From the NCBI GenBank assembly GCA_913057765.1, contig CAJXPH010000025.1, positions 1 through 17,748 on the forward strand: a DNA stretch of 17,748 bases, written 5' to 3'. Origin of the DNA: an uncultured Campylobacteraceae bacterium. GTDB taxonomy: Bacteria > Campylobacterota > Campylobacteria > Campylobacterales > Arcobacteraceae. The position numbers and the translations under genes are program-made. Shown here in pieces: positions 6,650-13,582 of this stretch; position 1 is the stretch's first letter, and each line of letters starts with the position of its first letter. Below the pieces are notes generated by a model. That model searched no databases. It saw only the letters and a list, made by a program, of their open reading frames with translations, and was not told where the DNA came from.

Positions 6650-7872
6650 GCTACTAACCCCTCATTTAAAGACATATTTTCATATCTTGTAAATGCAATT
6701 TGAACTAGATTTATATTTCTAGTTAAAAAAGCTGCTTCACAATAACAAAGATACATTTTCCACATTCTAATAAAGTATTCATCAAAACCTAAATCTTTTA
6801 TGTCATCAAGTTTCTTATTAAAGTTTTCGTGCCAAATATTTAGAGTTTTTGCATAATGCTCTGTATATTCTTCCATATGTAAAAGGTTCAATTTCGTATT
6901 CTTAGTTGTAACTTCTAATATTTTCCCTACACTTGGAAGATGACCACCAGGGAATATATATTTTTGAATAAAATCAGTTCCCTTGCAATATGAATCATAT
7001 CTTTGGTCAGGCATTGTAATTATTTGCATTACTAGTATTCCACTTGGACTTAGTAAAGATTCACATTTTTTAAAAAATACATCAAAATATTCGCGCCCTA
7101 CAGCTTCAAACATTTCAACAGCTATAACTGCATCAAACTCACCTTCCATATCTCTATAATCTTTTAACATGACATCTACAAACTCTTCAATATCATTTTC
7201 TTTAAATCTATCTTCACAAAGCTTCTTTTGCTCTTTTGATAAAGTTAAAGTTGTAACTTCACAACCATATTCTTTTACCAAATGCATTGCCATAGCACCC
7301 CATCCCGAGCCTATTTCTAAGACTTTTGAACCTTTTTTAAGATTCAATCTCTTTGCTAAAATATCAATTTTTCTTTTTTGTGCTTCAAATAATGATTCAT
7401 CTGGTTTCTCGAATACTGCAGATGAATACATCATCGTATCATCTAAAAAAAGTTTAAAAAACTGATTTGATAAATCATAGTGTTCTTGTATATTTTTAGC
7501 AGAACGTGTTTTTGAGTTTTTTCTCAAAATATGTTTAATTTTATTGACTACTGGAAATAAATTATAAAGACTAAAACTCTTTTCATCTTCACTCTTTGTT
7601 TGTAAAGAATTAGAATTTATTATTCCTATTTTTATAAGTGCTGTTAAATCATCACATTCAAAATCTTTATCCATATAACTCTCAGCAAAACCAATATCAC
7701 CATATAAAGTTAATCTTCTAAATAAATCGGCATTGTTTAAAATAAGTTTTGCACTAGGCTCTTCATTATTTCCATATTTTTTAATTTCTCCATCGCAGAA
7801 AGTAACTTCTAAATTACCTTGAGTTATTTTTGATAAATATTCATTACCTAGTTTATTCCAAAAAGATTTCAT
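6646..7872 (-). CDS. Cfa-like SAM-dependent fatty-acyl phospholipid methyltransferase
   Basis: Mycolic/cyclopropane synthase family protein of 408 aa. It has the N-terminal lipid-binding domain (about 1-120), NIQEHYDLSNQFFKLFLDD (127-145), the SAM-binding motif VLEIGSGWGAMAMHL (184-198), MFEAVG (254-259), YIFPGGHLPSV and the C-terminal YCEAAF. These enzymes transfer a methylene or methyl from SAM onto double bonds of phospholipid acyl chains. Against my recollection of E. coli Cfa, E256 and Y340 of the bicarbonate site are kept, but Cys139 corresponds to S151 (MMYSSAVF) and His266 to Q283 (VMQIIT). That pattern suits the operon-borne branch of the family, which includes furan fatty acid enzymes, rather than a classical cyclopropane synthase. 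It follows DUF1365 by 2 nt and overlaps DUF3833 by 4 nt. Confidence 0.92.
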   Translation of the reverse strand: MKSFWNKLGNEYLSKITQGNLEVTFCDGEIKKYGNNEEPSAKLILNNADLFRRLTLYGDIGFAESYMDKDFECDDLTALIKIGIINSNSLQTKSEDEKSFSLYNLFPVVNKIKHILRKNSKTRSAKNIQEHYDLSNQFFKLFLDDTMMYSSAVFEKPDESLFEAQKRKIDILAKRLNLKKGSKVLEIGSGWGAMAMHLVKEYGCEVTTLTLSKEQKKLCEDRFKENDIEEFVDVMLKDYRDMEGEFDAVIAVEMFEAVGREYFDVFFKKCESLLSPSGILVMQIITMPDQRYDSYCKGTDFIQKYIFPGGHLPSVGKILEVTTKNTKLNLLHMEEYTEHYAKTLNIWHENFNKKLDDIKDLGFDEYFIRMWKMYLCYCEAAFLTRNINLVQIAFTRYENMSLNEGLVA

Positions 7873-7874
7873 TA

Positions 7875-8615
7875 TTATGCCCTCCTAATTTGATCATACG
7901 ATTCAGGTCTATTCCATTTCAGACCTTTTATTTTAAGTTTTAAACTTTGCCAAACTGTTCTTGTTACCACCCAAAAAGTAAGTAATGTGTGTCTAAAGAA
8001 AAGAGAAGTTATACTTCGGTCATTAAAAACAAGACTTTTCCCAACAAAAGTAGAGGTCAGCATCTTTTTATCATTTTCAAATAAATTAATACTAATTGAG
8101 AACTGATTATCTGTATATATTAAATCAAACTCATATCTCCCATCTCTATTGAAAAATGGAGACACATGCATATCTTTAATACTTACACCTTTGTAATGTT
8201 TATTATCATTAGATTCTAATCTAACTGGATAAACTACTCTTCCACCATTGTAATTATGAACTTCGGCAATCATACTTGTTGGTTTATTTTTATCAAATAA
8301 AACCAATATGCTTATAGGATTGAAAACATAACCTAAGATACTAGGAAGTGTAATAAATCTCATTTTCTGTGTTGCCGAAATATCATATTTTTTTAATAAA
8401 TATTTTATATTCTCTTTAAAATCATTGCTTTTACCAAAATGGTCTTTTGTATTAAAAGAAAACAGATTAAAACTATTTTTAGAAAATAGATCATTATCTA
8501 AGTTCTCAAATGAAGACATGTCTATGTCAAGCATAAAAAACTTATATTTAAACTGGTGTTTTGAGGGACTTACTCTCTTATGATAAATAGACCCTTCAAA
8601 AAATTTATGACTCAT
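7875..8615 (-). CDS. DUF1365-family protein
   Basis: Conserved protein of about 246 aa. DUF1365 hallmarks seen are FEGSIYHKRVSPSKHQFKYKFFMLDID at the N terminus, RFITLPSILGYVFNPIS, VHNYNGGR, and KDMHVSPFFNRDGRYEF in the middle. The start is taken as the ATG at 8615 (MSHKFFEG), because it gives an ATGA overlap of 4 nt with the preceding stop and a GGA about 8 nt upstream; an ATG at 8624 would add only three residues. The biochemical activity of the family is not established, but it is nearly always found between a COG2907 FAD amine oxidase and a Cfa-like methyltransferase, exactly as here, so a role in the same acyl-chain modification is likely. Confidence 0.9.
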   Translation of the reverse strand: MSHKFFEGSIYHKRVSPSKHQFKYKFFMLDIDMSSFENLDNDLFSKNSFNLFSFNTKDHFGKSNDFKENIKYLLKKYDISATQKMRFITLPSILGYVFNPISILVLFDKNKPTSMIAEVHNYNGGRVVYPVRLESNDNKHYKGVSIKDMHVSPFFNRDGRYEFDLIYTDNQFSISINLFENDKKMLTSTFVGKSLVFNDRSITSLFFRHTLLTFWVVTRTVWQSLKLKIKGLKWNRPESYDQIRRA

Positions 8616-9865
8616 AATGCACATCCAAATTCTTGTGCAATTGTATTTGCACTATATAAACCATCTTCATGGAAACCATATCTCCAATAAGCACCTGCAA
8701 AATAAGTATTGTTTTTTCCATTTATCATACTTCTTTTACTTTGTGCCTCAATTGCTTTATCATCAAATTGAGGATGCTCGTAACTTATCTCTTCTATTAC
8801 ATCATCTAACTGTTTTGTTTCATTTAATGAAACAAAATATTCTTTCTTAGATTTTAAATTTTGTAAACGATTAATCCAATAAGATAAAGTTACATTTTTT
8901 TCTTTTCCATTTGTTTTATAATTCCATGCCGCATATATCTTTTTATCTGGATATAAAGCTTTTGTATCAGTATGTAATACTGCATTGTTTTCTTTATATT
9001 CAAAAGCAGAAAGAATTCTAAGTTCATCTATTGTTGGCTCATCTATTAATTTAAGAGCATCAGGAGCATGCATTGCAAAGATTACTTTGTCATATACTGA
9101 TTGTGTATTGTCTTCATGTATTAAGACAACTTTTTTATCTTTTCTTTTTACACTTATAACATCACTGTTTTTTATGACTTTGCCTGATATTTGTTTTGAT
9201 ATCTTTTCAACATAATTAATAGAACCACCACTAACAGTAAGCCATTGATGGTGAGTGTCAACACCTAATAAACCATGATTTTTAAAAAATTGTAAAAAAG
9301 TTCTTGCGGGGAAATTATTCATTTTGTCACTTGGTGTTGACCAAATTGATGAACCCATTGGAATGATATATCTTTCTTTGAAAAATTGAGAATATTCTTT
9401 TAAATACTCACCTAAAGATAAGTCCAAATCAGGGCTACTTATCTCTAAATCATTTGTAGCCTTTTTATTAAACTTAACGATATCAAAAATCATTTTATTG
9501 TGTGAATAAGAAAATATATTTTTCTTTTGAAAGTACATTCCTTTTAAAGATTCCCCGTTGTAAGCTAAGTTACTCTTTTGATCCCAAAAAGCAAAACTCA
9601 TATCACTATTTTCTATTTTTACATCTAACTCTTTAAATAGTTTTGTAAGTAAGGGATATGTTGCATGATTGAATACTAAAAACCCAGTATCAACTCCAAA
9701 AGTTTTACCTTCTTCACTCACTTGAGTAGTTCTAGCATGACCGCCTAATCTGTCATCTTTTTCATAAAGGTCTACGTTATGTTTTTTGCTTAATAAATAT
9801 GCAGAACCTAATCCACTTATCCCTGCCCCTAAGACAGCAATTTTATACTTTTGTTCTTGACTCAT
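8612..9865 (-). CDS. COG2907-type NAD(P)/FAD-binding amine-oxidase-like protein
   Basis: Flavoprotein of 417 aa. The N-terminal FAD-binding fold has LGAGISGLGSA (GxGxxG at 13-18), E35, and RLGGHARTTQV; then GVDTGFLVFNHATYPLL, MGSSIWSTPSDKMNNFPA, HHQWLTVSGGS and the C-terminal YFAGAYWRYGFHEDGLYSA motif that is distinctive of COG2907. Family members are annotated as amine oxidases but none of the context suggests an amine substrate; in singlet-oxygen loci of alphaproteobacteria such flavoproteins accompany enzymes that desaturate or oxidise methylated acyl chains, so an acyl-phospholipid substrate is plausible. It overlaps the upstream lipocalin by 4 nt and the DUF1365 gene by 4 nt, consistent with stoichiometric expression. 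Confidence 0.92.
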   Translation of the reverse strand: MSQEQKYKIAVLGAGISGLGSAYLLSKKHNVDLYEKDDRLGGHARTTQVSEEGKTFGVDTGFLVFNHATYPLLTKLFKELDVKIENSDMSFAFWDQKSNLAYNGESLKGMYFQKKNIFSYSHNKMIFDIVKFNKKATNDLEISSPDLDLSLGEYLKEYSQFFKERYIIPMGSSIWSTPSDKMNNFPARTFLQFFKNHGLLGVDTHHQWLTVSGGSINYVEKISKQISGKVIKNSDVISVKRKDKKVVLIHEDNTQSVYDKVIFAMHAPDALKLIDEPTIDELRILSAFEYKENNAVLHTDTKALYPDKKIYAAWNYKTNGKEKNVTLSYWINRLQNLKSKKEYFVSLNETKQLDDVIEEISYEHPQFDDKAIEAQSKRSMINGKNNTYFAGAYWRYGFHEDGLYSANTIAQEFGCAL

Positions 9866-10401
9866 TTGTACCGTCCTTGAGAATCTTGAGGAGTATAAAT
9901 TAGTTTTGAAGTATCCATATATTTTGATAAAGAAGATACTATATTATCTAGCTTCTCTTTTTTCATAAATGGCTTTCTATTCATAATCCATACATATTCC
10001 ATATCTTTATCAACCATTACAGCACTTGAGTAATCTTCATCTAAATAAATAATTCTGTACTCTTTCGTAAATATCCAAAAATAAGTCATATCTATTTTAG
10101 ACATAATACTTCCATTTGAAGGTTCTGCTGTACCGTTATATTCGATTATATTTCCACCTATTTTGGTGTCAAAACATCTATTCTTTATTTCATATTTTAA
10201 ATCTTCTACAAGCTTATATTCTACAGTTGCGGCAACACAATCTTTTTCAAAACTGTTATAAGTTCTTGCAACTTCATACCATAAGCCACTAAACTTTTCT
10301 GCACTTACATAATCAACAGGTTTAGGTGCTTTTAGATACTCAGAAGGAGTCTGAGCAATAACCACGGAAAAAATAAATAATAGTATAAAAAATAATTTCA
10401 T
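9862..10401 (-). CDS. Lipocalin (Blc-like), secreted to the periplasm
   Basis: Lipocalin family protein of 179 aa and first gene of the lipid operon. It has a Sec signal peptide without lipobox cysteine (MKLFFILLFIFSVVIA, likely cleaved before QTP), so the mature protein should be soluble in the periplasm, unlike the lipoprotein paralogue at 5223-5735. The signature SGLWYEVARTYNSFEKDC and the late YVWIMNRKP match Blc proteins. The ATG at 10401 has AAGGAG at 10413-10408 with 6-nt spacing, one of the best ribosome binding sites in the window. It likely binds or shuttles fatty acids or lysophospholipids. The upstream gap contains the shared promoter box. Confidence 0.88.
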   Translation of the reverse strand: MKLFFILLFIFSVVIAQTPSEYLKAPKPVDYVSAEKFSGLWYEVARTYNSFEKDCVAATVEYKLVEDLKYEIKNRCFDTKIGGNIIEYNGTAEPSNGSIMSKIDMTYFWIFTKEYRIIYLDEDYSSAVMVDKDMEYVWIMNRKPFMKKEKLDNIVSSLSKYMDTSKLIYTPQDSQGRYK

Positions 10402-10423
10402 CTCAAACTCCTTGTAATGTCAT

Positions 10424-10471
10424 TTTATATTTATATGAAGTTTTTTTGTAGGTGAAAAATGTTTGTTGATA
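10424..10471 (-). promoter_or_regulatory. Promoter of the lipocalin-Cfa operon with the shared upstream box
   Basis: In the 83-nt gap after the MFS gene, read on the minus strand: TATCAAC (10471-10465), ACAT (10462-10459), CTAC (10451-10448), then TATAAA (10429-10424) as -10. The first three elements have the same spacing as in the promoters at 3813-3861 and 12958-13006; the -10 is one base closer. A run of seven A follows CTAC. This makes the downstream seven-gene set a separate transcription unit from the SDR operon. Confidence 0.55.
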
Positions 10472-10484
10472 AGATATTAAAGAG

Positions 10485-11756
10485 TTATGATTTTAAATCA
10501 GTATATTTATTGATAAAAAGAATAGCTATAAGCTTTAAACATACAGGGAAAAGCCCATATAAAAAAGACAACACTAATAAAGAATCAGAAGTTGGATTTG
10601 TAGACTCAAAATCAAAAGCTCCAAGAACTATGAAACTTAAGGCAACAGCAAGAGCAAGCGATAATTTTGTAATCATTGTCCAAATACCAAAAAGTAATCC
10701 AGAGATATTAGTTTCAAACTTTTTTGATTCTTGTACTAAGTCACTTTGAATAGCTGTAGGTAGTGCCATGTCAGCTCCTAGAGACAAGCCAGAAACAAGA
10801 CTTATAACAATAAAAGCATGCAAGTCTCCGGACTCTAAAAAAGGAACAAAAATAAAAACGCTACAAGCTAATAAAATCGAAGAAAACCAAGTTTTTTTCT
10901 TACCAATTTTATTTGATAGCATATTCCAAAAAGGAAGCGCAACAATTCCGGAGAGAAAGTATAAAATTAAAATAATACCACTAGAATCTTTCTCCTGAAT
11001 AACTAATTCTATAAAAAGTAAAAAAAGTGTTGCAGGAAGTGCATTTGCAAGGTTATTAAAAAAATATCCAATTTGTAAAAACTTTAAATCACTCAAGTTC
11101 TTATATATATTCTTAATACTTTCAATACTATATTTATCAGTAGCCATATTTATTTTAATTTTTATTATTTTTAAACTAATTAAAAAAAGAGGAATAAAGA
11201 GAACTAAAAAGGTCAAGTACAATATCTCTAGAGTTTGATCGAAGCTTTGCGATACGTTATAGACATAAGGAACAATTAAAGCTATTAATACTCCAATAAT
11301 TGTAAATAGCTCCCTAGAGCTATTTAAAACAGTCTTATCTTCATATTTATCACTTATTTCTGAACTCCAAGTTAAGTATGGAATATTTATCATACTCCAA
11401 CCTATATATATCAAAGTAGAAAAAGCGAAAAGCCAAAGTTTTGGAAAATCTATATTTGGATTTATAAGTGAATAAAAACTAAAAATTAATACAAAAGAAC
11501 CTAAAATCATAATAGGTTTTCTACTATTAAAATACTCAACACTTTTATCACTTAGATATCCAAAAAATGGATCAGTAAAGACATCAGTTAATCTTGCAAT
11601 AAAAAGTATCAATCCGACAGTAGCTATATCAATGCCAACATCAGTAGCATAGAAAGTTGGTAAATATATATAAAGAGGTAATCCAACTATTGCCAGAGGA
11701 ATAGCAATAAGACTATAGTAAATTATGAACTTTTTAGATAGCTTTTCATTTTGCAT
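10485..11756 (-). CDS. MFS transporter of the GPH / MelB-like type
   Basis: Integral membrane transporter of 423 aa with about 12 hydrophobic segments. The GPH-family motif ARLTDVFTDPFFGYLSDKS (54-72) after the second helix, with acidic residues used by MelB for cation coupling, and IGWSMINIPYLTWSSEIS later support assignment to the cation symporter group (PF13347). Although annotated as sugar carriers, this family also includes the animal lysophosphatidylcholine transporter MFSD2A, and here the gene sits in a lipid-remodelling locus, so a lipid or fatty-acyl cargo is a reasonable alternative. It is 2 nt downstream of the SnoaL-like gene and is the last gene of that operon. The substrate is unknown. 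Confidence 0.85.
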   Translation of the reverse strand: MQNEKLSKKFIIYYSLIAIPLAIVGLPLYIYLPTFYATDVGIDIATVGLILFIARLTDVFTDPFFGYLSDKSVEYFNSRKPIMILGSFVLIFSFYSLINPNIDFPKLWLFAFSTLIYIGWSMINIPYLTWSSEISDKYEDKTVLNSSRELFTIIGVLIALIVPYVYNVSQSFDQTLEILYLTFLVLFIPLFLISLKIIKIKINMATDKYSIESIKNIYKNLSDLKFLQIGYFFNNLANALPATLFLLFIELVIQEKDSSGIILILYFLSGIVALPFWNMLSNKIGKKKTWFSSILLACSVFIFVPFLESGDLHAFIVISLVSGLSLGADMALPTAIQSDLVQESKKFETNISGLLFGIWTMITKLSLALAVALSFIVLGAFDFESTNPTSDSLLVLSFLYGLFPVCLKLIAILFINKYTDLKS

Positions 11757-11758
11757 TT

Positions 11759-12178
11759 TTAACTCTTAATTTTTTGTTTAATAAATTTAATAAAAGAAGA
11801 AACAATAGGAATTTTCTCATATACATTACTAGCTGAATCCCAATAGTCTATGTGAGAAATCACTTTATCCTTTTCATTAAACTCTACCCTACTAACACCT
11901 TCAAAAGTCTCTTTAGTAGTACTGTTTTTAAAACTAAATTGAAAATCCCATCTTATATATACAATATGGTTTTGCTCTACTATTTCTGTAACTATAAACT
12001 TAGGATTATCAAGTTTTACATACATGTCTGCAAATATAGTAAATATTTTATCAAGACCTACTACCTCATGAAAAGGGTCTTTAAATTTTGCATTGGTATC
12101 AAATACTTTTTCATACTCTGTTAGGGGAGTATTACTATTTATATTCTCGAAAAAAGAGGCATAATTTAAAGCTCTCAT
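11759..12178 (-). CDS. SnoaL / NTF2-like protein
   Basis: Small alpha+beta barrel protein of 139 aa. The pattern YEKVFDTNAKFKDPFHEVVGLDKIFTIFADMY, IVYIRWDFQFSF, and the closing SRVEFNEKDKVISHIDYWD is typical of the SnoaL-like polyketide-cyclase/NTF2 fold. These domains form cone-shaped hydrophobic pockets and act as isomerases, hydratases or ligand binders; the family is too varied to name a reaction. The ATG overlaps the SDR stop by 4 nt, and the MFS gene follows after 2 nt. The SDR-SnoaL-MFS order resembles an operon in the singlet-oxygen regulon of Rhodobacter sphaeroides, as I recall it, which supports a role in the same oxidised-lipid process. Confidence 0.85.
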   Translation of the reverse strand: MRALNYASFFENINSNTPLTEYEKVFDTNAKFKDPFHEVVGLDKIFTIFADMYVKLDNPKFIVTEIVEQNHIVYIRWDFQFSFKNSTTKETFEGVSRVEFNEKDKVISHIDYWDSASNVYEKIPIVSSFIKFIKQKIKS

Positions 12179-12936
12179 GGCAACATCTTTTTTGTAAGAG
12201 CTAAAGATATTTTATATGGAAGAAATTTTAACAATCTTAAAAATGATGATAAAGCAAAAGGAAATCTAATTTCAAAGGAAGATGATTTTTCAATTCCTTC
12301 GAGTATTTTTTCTGCTGTATACTTTGGTTCCATTAATTGTGGCATATCAAACTTATTTTTTGCAGTAAGTCTAGTTTTTACAAAACCATGATTTACAATT
12401 TGGAGTTTTATATTAGATAAATCCAATTCAGGATAAATTGACTCTGCAAGATTTATTAGAGCAGCCTTTGGACCAGAATAACCTCCTCCTTGAGGAAGTC
12501 CAAAATAAGAAGATAGACTACAGTTCCAAATCCAATGACCTTTTTTAGAGTTTTTAAAATATGGGAAAAGTTTAACCATCAATCTTATAACACCAAGATA
12601 GTTAACCTCATTCATTTGTTCAAACTTTTCAGTATCCCAAGAATCAATACTCATCACATCATAAGCACCTGCATTGTAAAACCAAATATCTAAACCATCA
12701 AAAATATTCCAAGCTTCTTCTACTTTATCAGTAATATCTTTTTTAGAAGATACATCGATATCAAGTAGACTTATTTTTTCAGGGAACTTTTCTTTTAGTT
12801 TTAATAAAACCTCACTATTTGTACTATTTCTAGAACTTACAACAATAAGATAATTACTGTTAATGCACAATTTTACTAACTCTAATCCAATACCACTACT
12901 ACCACCAACTATCCAAATTCTTTTTTTAGGTTCCAT
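12175..12936 (-). CDS. Short-chain dehydrogenase/reductase
   Basis: Classical SDR of 253 aa. The cofactor motif is GGSSGIG (11-17); R36 following the second strand suggests NADP preference; FYNAGAY carries the structural NAG; N112, S140, Y153 and K157 (YSGPK) form the usual catalytic tetrad, so the enzyme looks active. The substrate cannot be read from sequence. It is the first gene of a three-gene operon with SnoaL-like and MFS genes, overlapping the former by 4 nt. AAGG at 12947-12944 precedes the ATG by 7 nt. The promoter region upstream carries the box shared with two other operons. Confidence 0.92.
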   Translation of the reverse strand: MEPKKRIWIVGGSSGIGLELVKLCINSNYLIVVSSRNSTNSEVLLKLKEKFPEKISLLDIDVSSKKDITDKVEEAWNIFDGLDIWFYNAGAYDVMSIDSWDTEKFEQMNEVNYLGVIRLMVKLFPYFKNSKKGHWIWNCSLSSYFGLPQGGGYSGPKAALINLAESIYPELDLSNIKLQIVNHGFVKTRLTAKNKFDMPQLMEPKYTAEKILEGIEKSSSFEIRFPFALSSFLRLLKFLPYKISLALTKKMLP

Positions 12937-12957
12937 TATGAAGCCTTTTTTATTTAA

Positions 12958-13006
12958 ATTATAGTTGTTCTATGTATTTTTAGTAGAGTTTCAATGTCAG
13001 TTTATA
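12958..13006 (-). promoter_or_regulatory. Promoter of the SDR-SnoaL-MFS operon with the shared upstream box
   Basis: Read on the minus strand: TATAAAC (13006-13000), ACAT (12997-12994), CTACTA (12986-12981) in the -35 position, and a perfect TATAAT (12963-12958) 17 bp on. The layout is base-for-base in register with the promoter at 3813-3861. The AAC-core 9-mer ATAAACTGA fits the generic LytTR consensus on the complementary strand (TCAGTTTAT). A 9-bp inverted repeat, AGTTTATAT (12999-13007) with ATATAAACT (13015-13023), and a further AGTTTACAT (13036-13044) lie just upstream. Confidence 0.65.
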
Positions 13007-13065
13007 TTAGATTTATATAAACTACCCTACAAAACAGTTTACATTTAATTTAATTAATTTAAAAG

Positions 13066-13094
13066 GTTGCATATGCAATAATTGCATATGCAAC
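13066..13094. promoter_or_regulatory. Double palindromic operator before marR
   Basis: Two copies of the perfect 12-bp palindrome TTGCATATGCAA (13067-13078 and 13082-13093), separated by TAA; with flanking G and C the whole forms a perfect 13-bp inverted repeat around that spacer. Centres are 15 bp apart. Palindromes of this kind are typical MarR-dimer sites. It lies between a possible -10 (TTTAAT, 13049-13054) and the marR start at 13107, the place for autorepression. A one-mismatch copy occurs at 13540-13553. Confidence 0.8.
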
Positions 13095-13106
13095 TAAAGG
13101 GACAAA

Positions 13107-13523
13107 ATGAATTATGCTTTAAAAAATTCTATAGCTTATAGATTTATACGTGGGGCCAACAGTGTTAATAAAACATTAAATAAAAAGTTAAGCCCTTATG
13201 ATATAGCCATAGAACAAAGAGCAACATTAGAAATTATTAAGTTTGAATCAAATGTTAATCAAACAACAATTGCTAATTTACTAGGAAAAGACAAGACTAC
13301 AATCAGTCGTTCTTTAAACTCTTTAGAAAAAAAGGGCTTGATAAAAAAAACGGAAACTGTGGGAGATAAAAGAAGCAATAATATTGAATTAACTCAAGCA
13401 GCCGAAGTAATACTAGAAGATACAATTAAAGAGATTACATCTTTTAGAGAATCATTGAATAAAAAATTAAATCAAGAAGAGATTGAAATGTTTTTCAAAA
13501 TTATTGATAAATTAGAACTCTAA
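13107..13523 (+). CDS. MarR-family transcriptional regulator
   Basis: Winged-helix regulator of 138 aa, the normal MarR size. The DNA-binding region is clear: NQTTIANLLGKDKTTISRSLNSLEKKGLIKKTETVGDKRSNNIELTQAAE, comprising recognition helix and wing with the DKRS motif; N- and C-terminal helices would form the dimer interface. AAAGGG lies shortly before the ATG. Its own operator-like double palindrome sits directly upstream, so autoregulation is likely, and the third copy past its stop codon suggests that it also controls the next small gene. It is divergent from the SDR operon, about 170 nt apart, so it might influence that operon, but the palindromes are on the marR side of the gap. The effector is unknown. 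Confidence 0.93.
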   Translation: MNYALKNSIAYRFIRGANSVNKTLNKKLSPYDIAIEQRATLEIIKFESNVNQTTIANLLGKDKTTISRSLNSLEKKGLIKKTETVGDKRSNNIELTQAAEVILEDTIKEITSFRESLNKKLNQEEIEMFFKIIDKLEL

Positions 13524-13539
13524 TTTTTTTTACAAGATA

Positions 13540-13553
13540 GTTGCATATACAAC
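13540..13553. promoter_or_regulatory. Third MarR-type operator copy, before the Rof-like gene
   Basis: GTTGCATATACAAC differs from the upstream operator half (GTTGCATATGCAAC) at one position. It lies 16 nt after the marR stop and 29 nt before the next ATG. The match of a 14-mer this specific in the only other gap next to marR is unlikely to be chance. Confidence 0.7.
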
Positions 13554-13582
13554 AAAAAAATGAAATAATAAAGGATTTAAAA

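Noticed and set aside
10459..10998. Plus-strand open frames of 96 and 76 codons opposite the MFS gene
   Set aside because: They are antisense to a clear transporter gene, show no recognisable domain, and are expected by chance in AT-rich DNA with this codon bias.
13541..13582. Upstream TTG start adding 14 residues to the Rof-like protein
   Set aside because: It lies inside the MarR-type operator, has no ribosome binding site, and the ATG at 13583 has AAGGA at correct spacing and matches the Rof N terminus.
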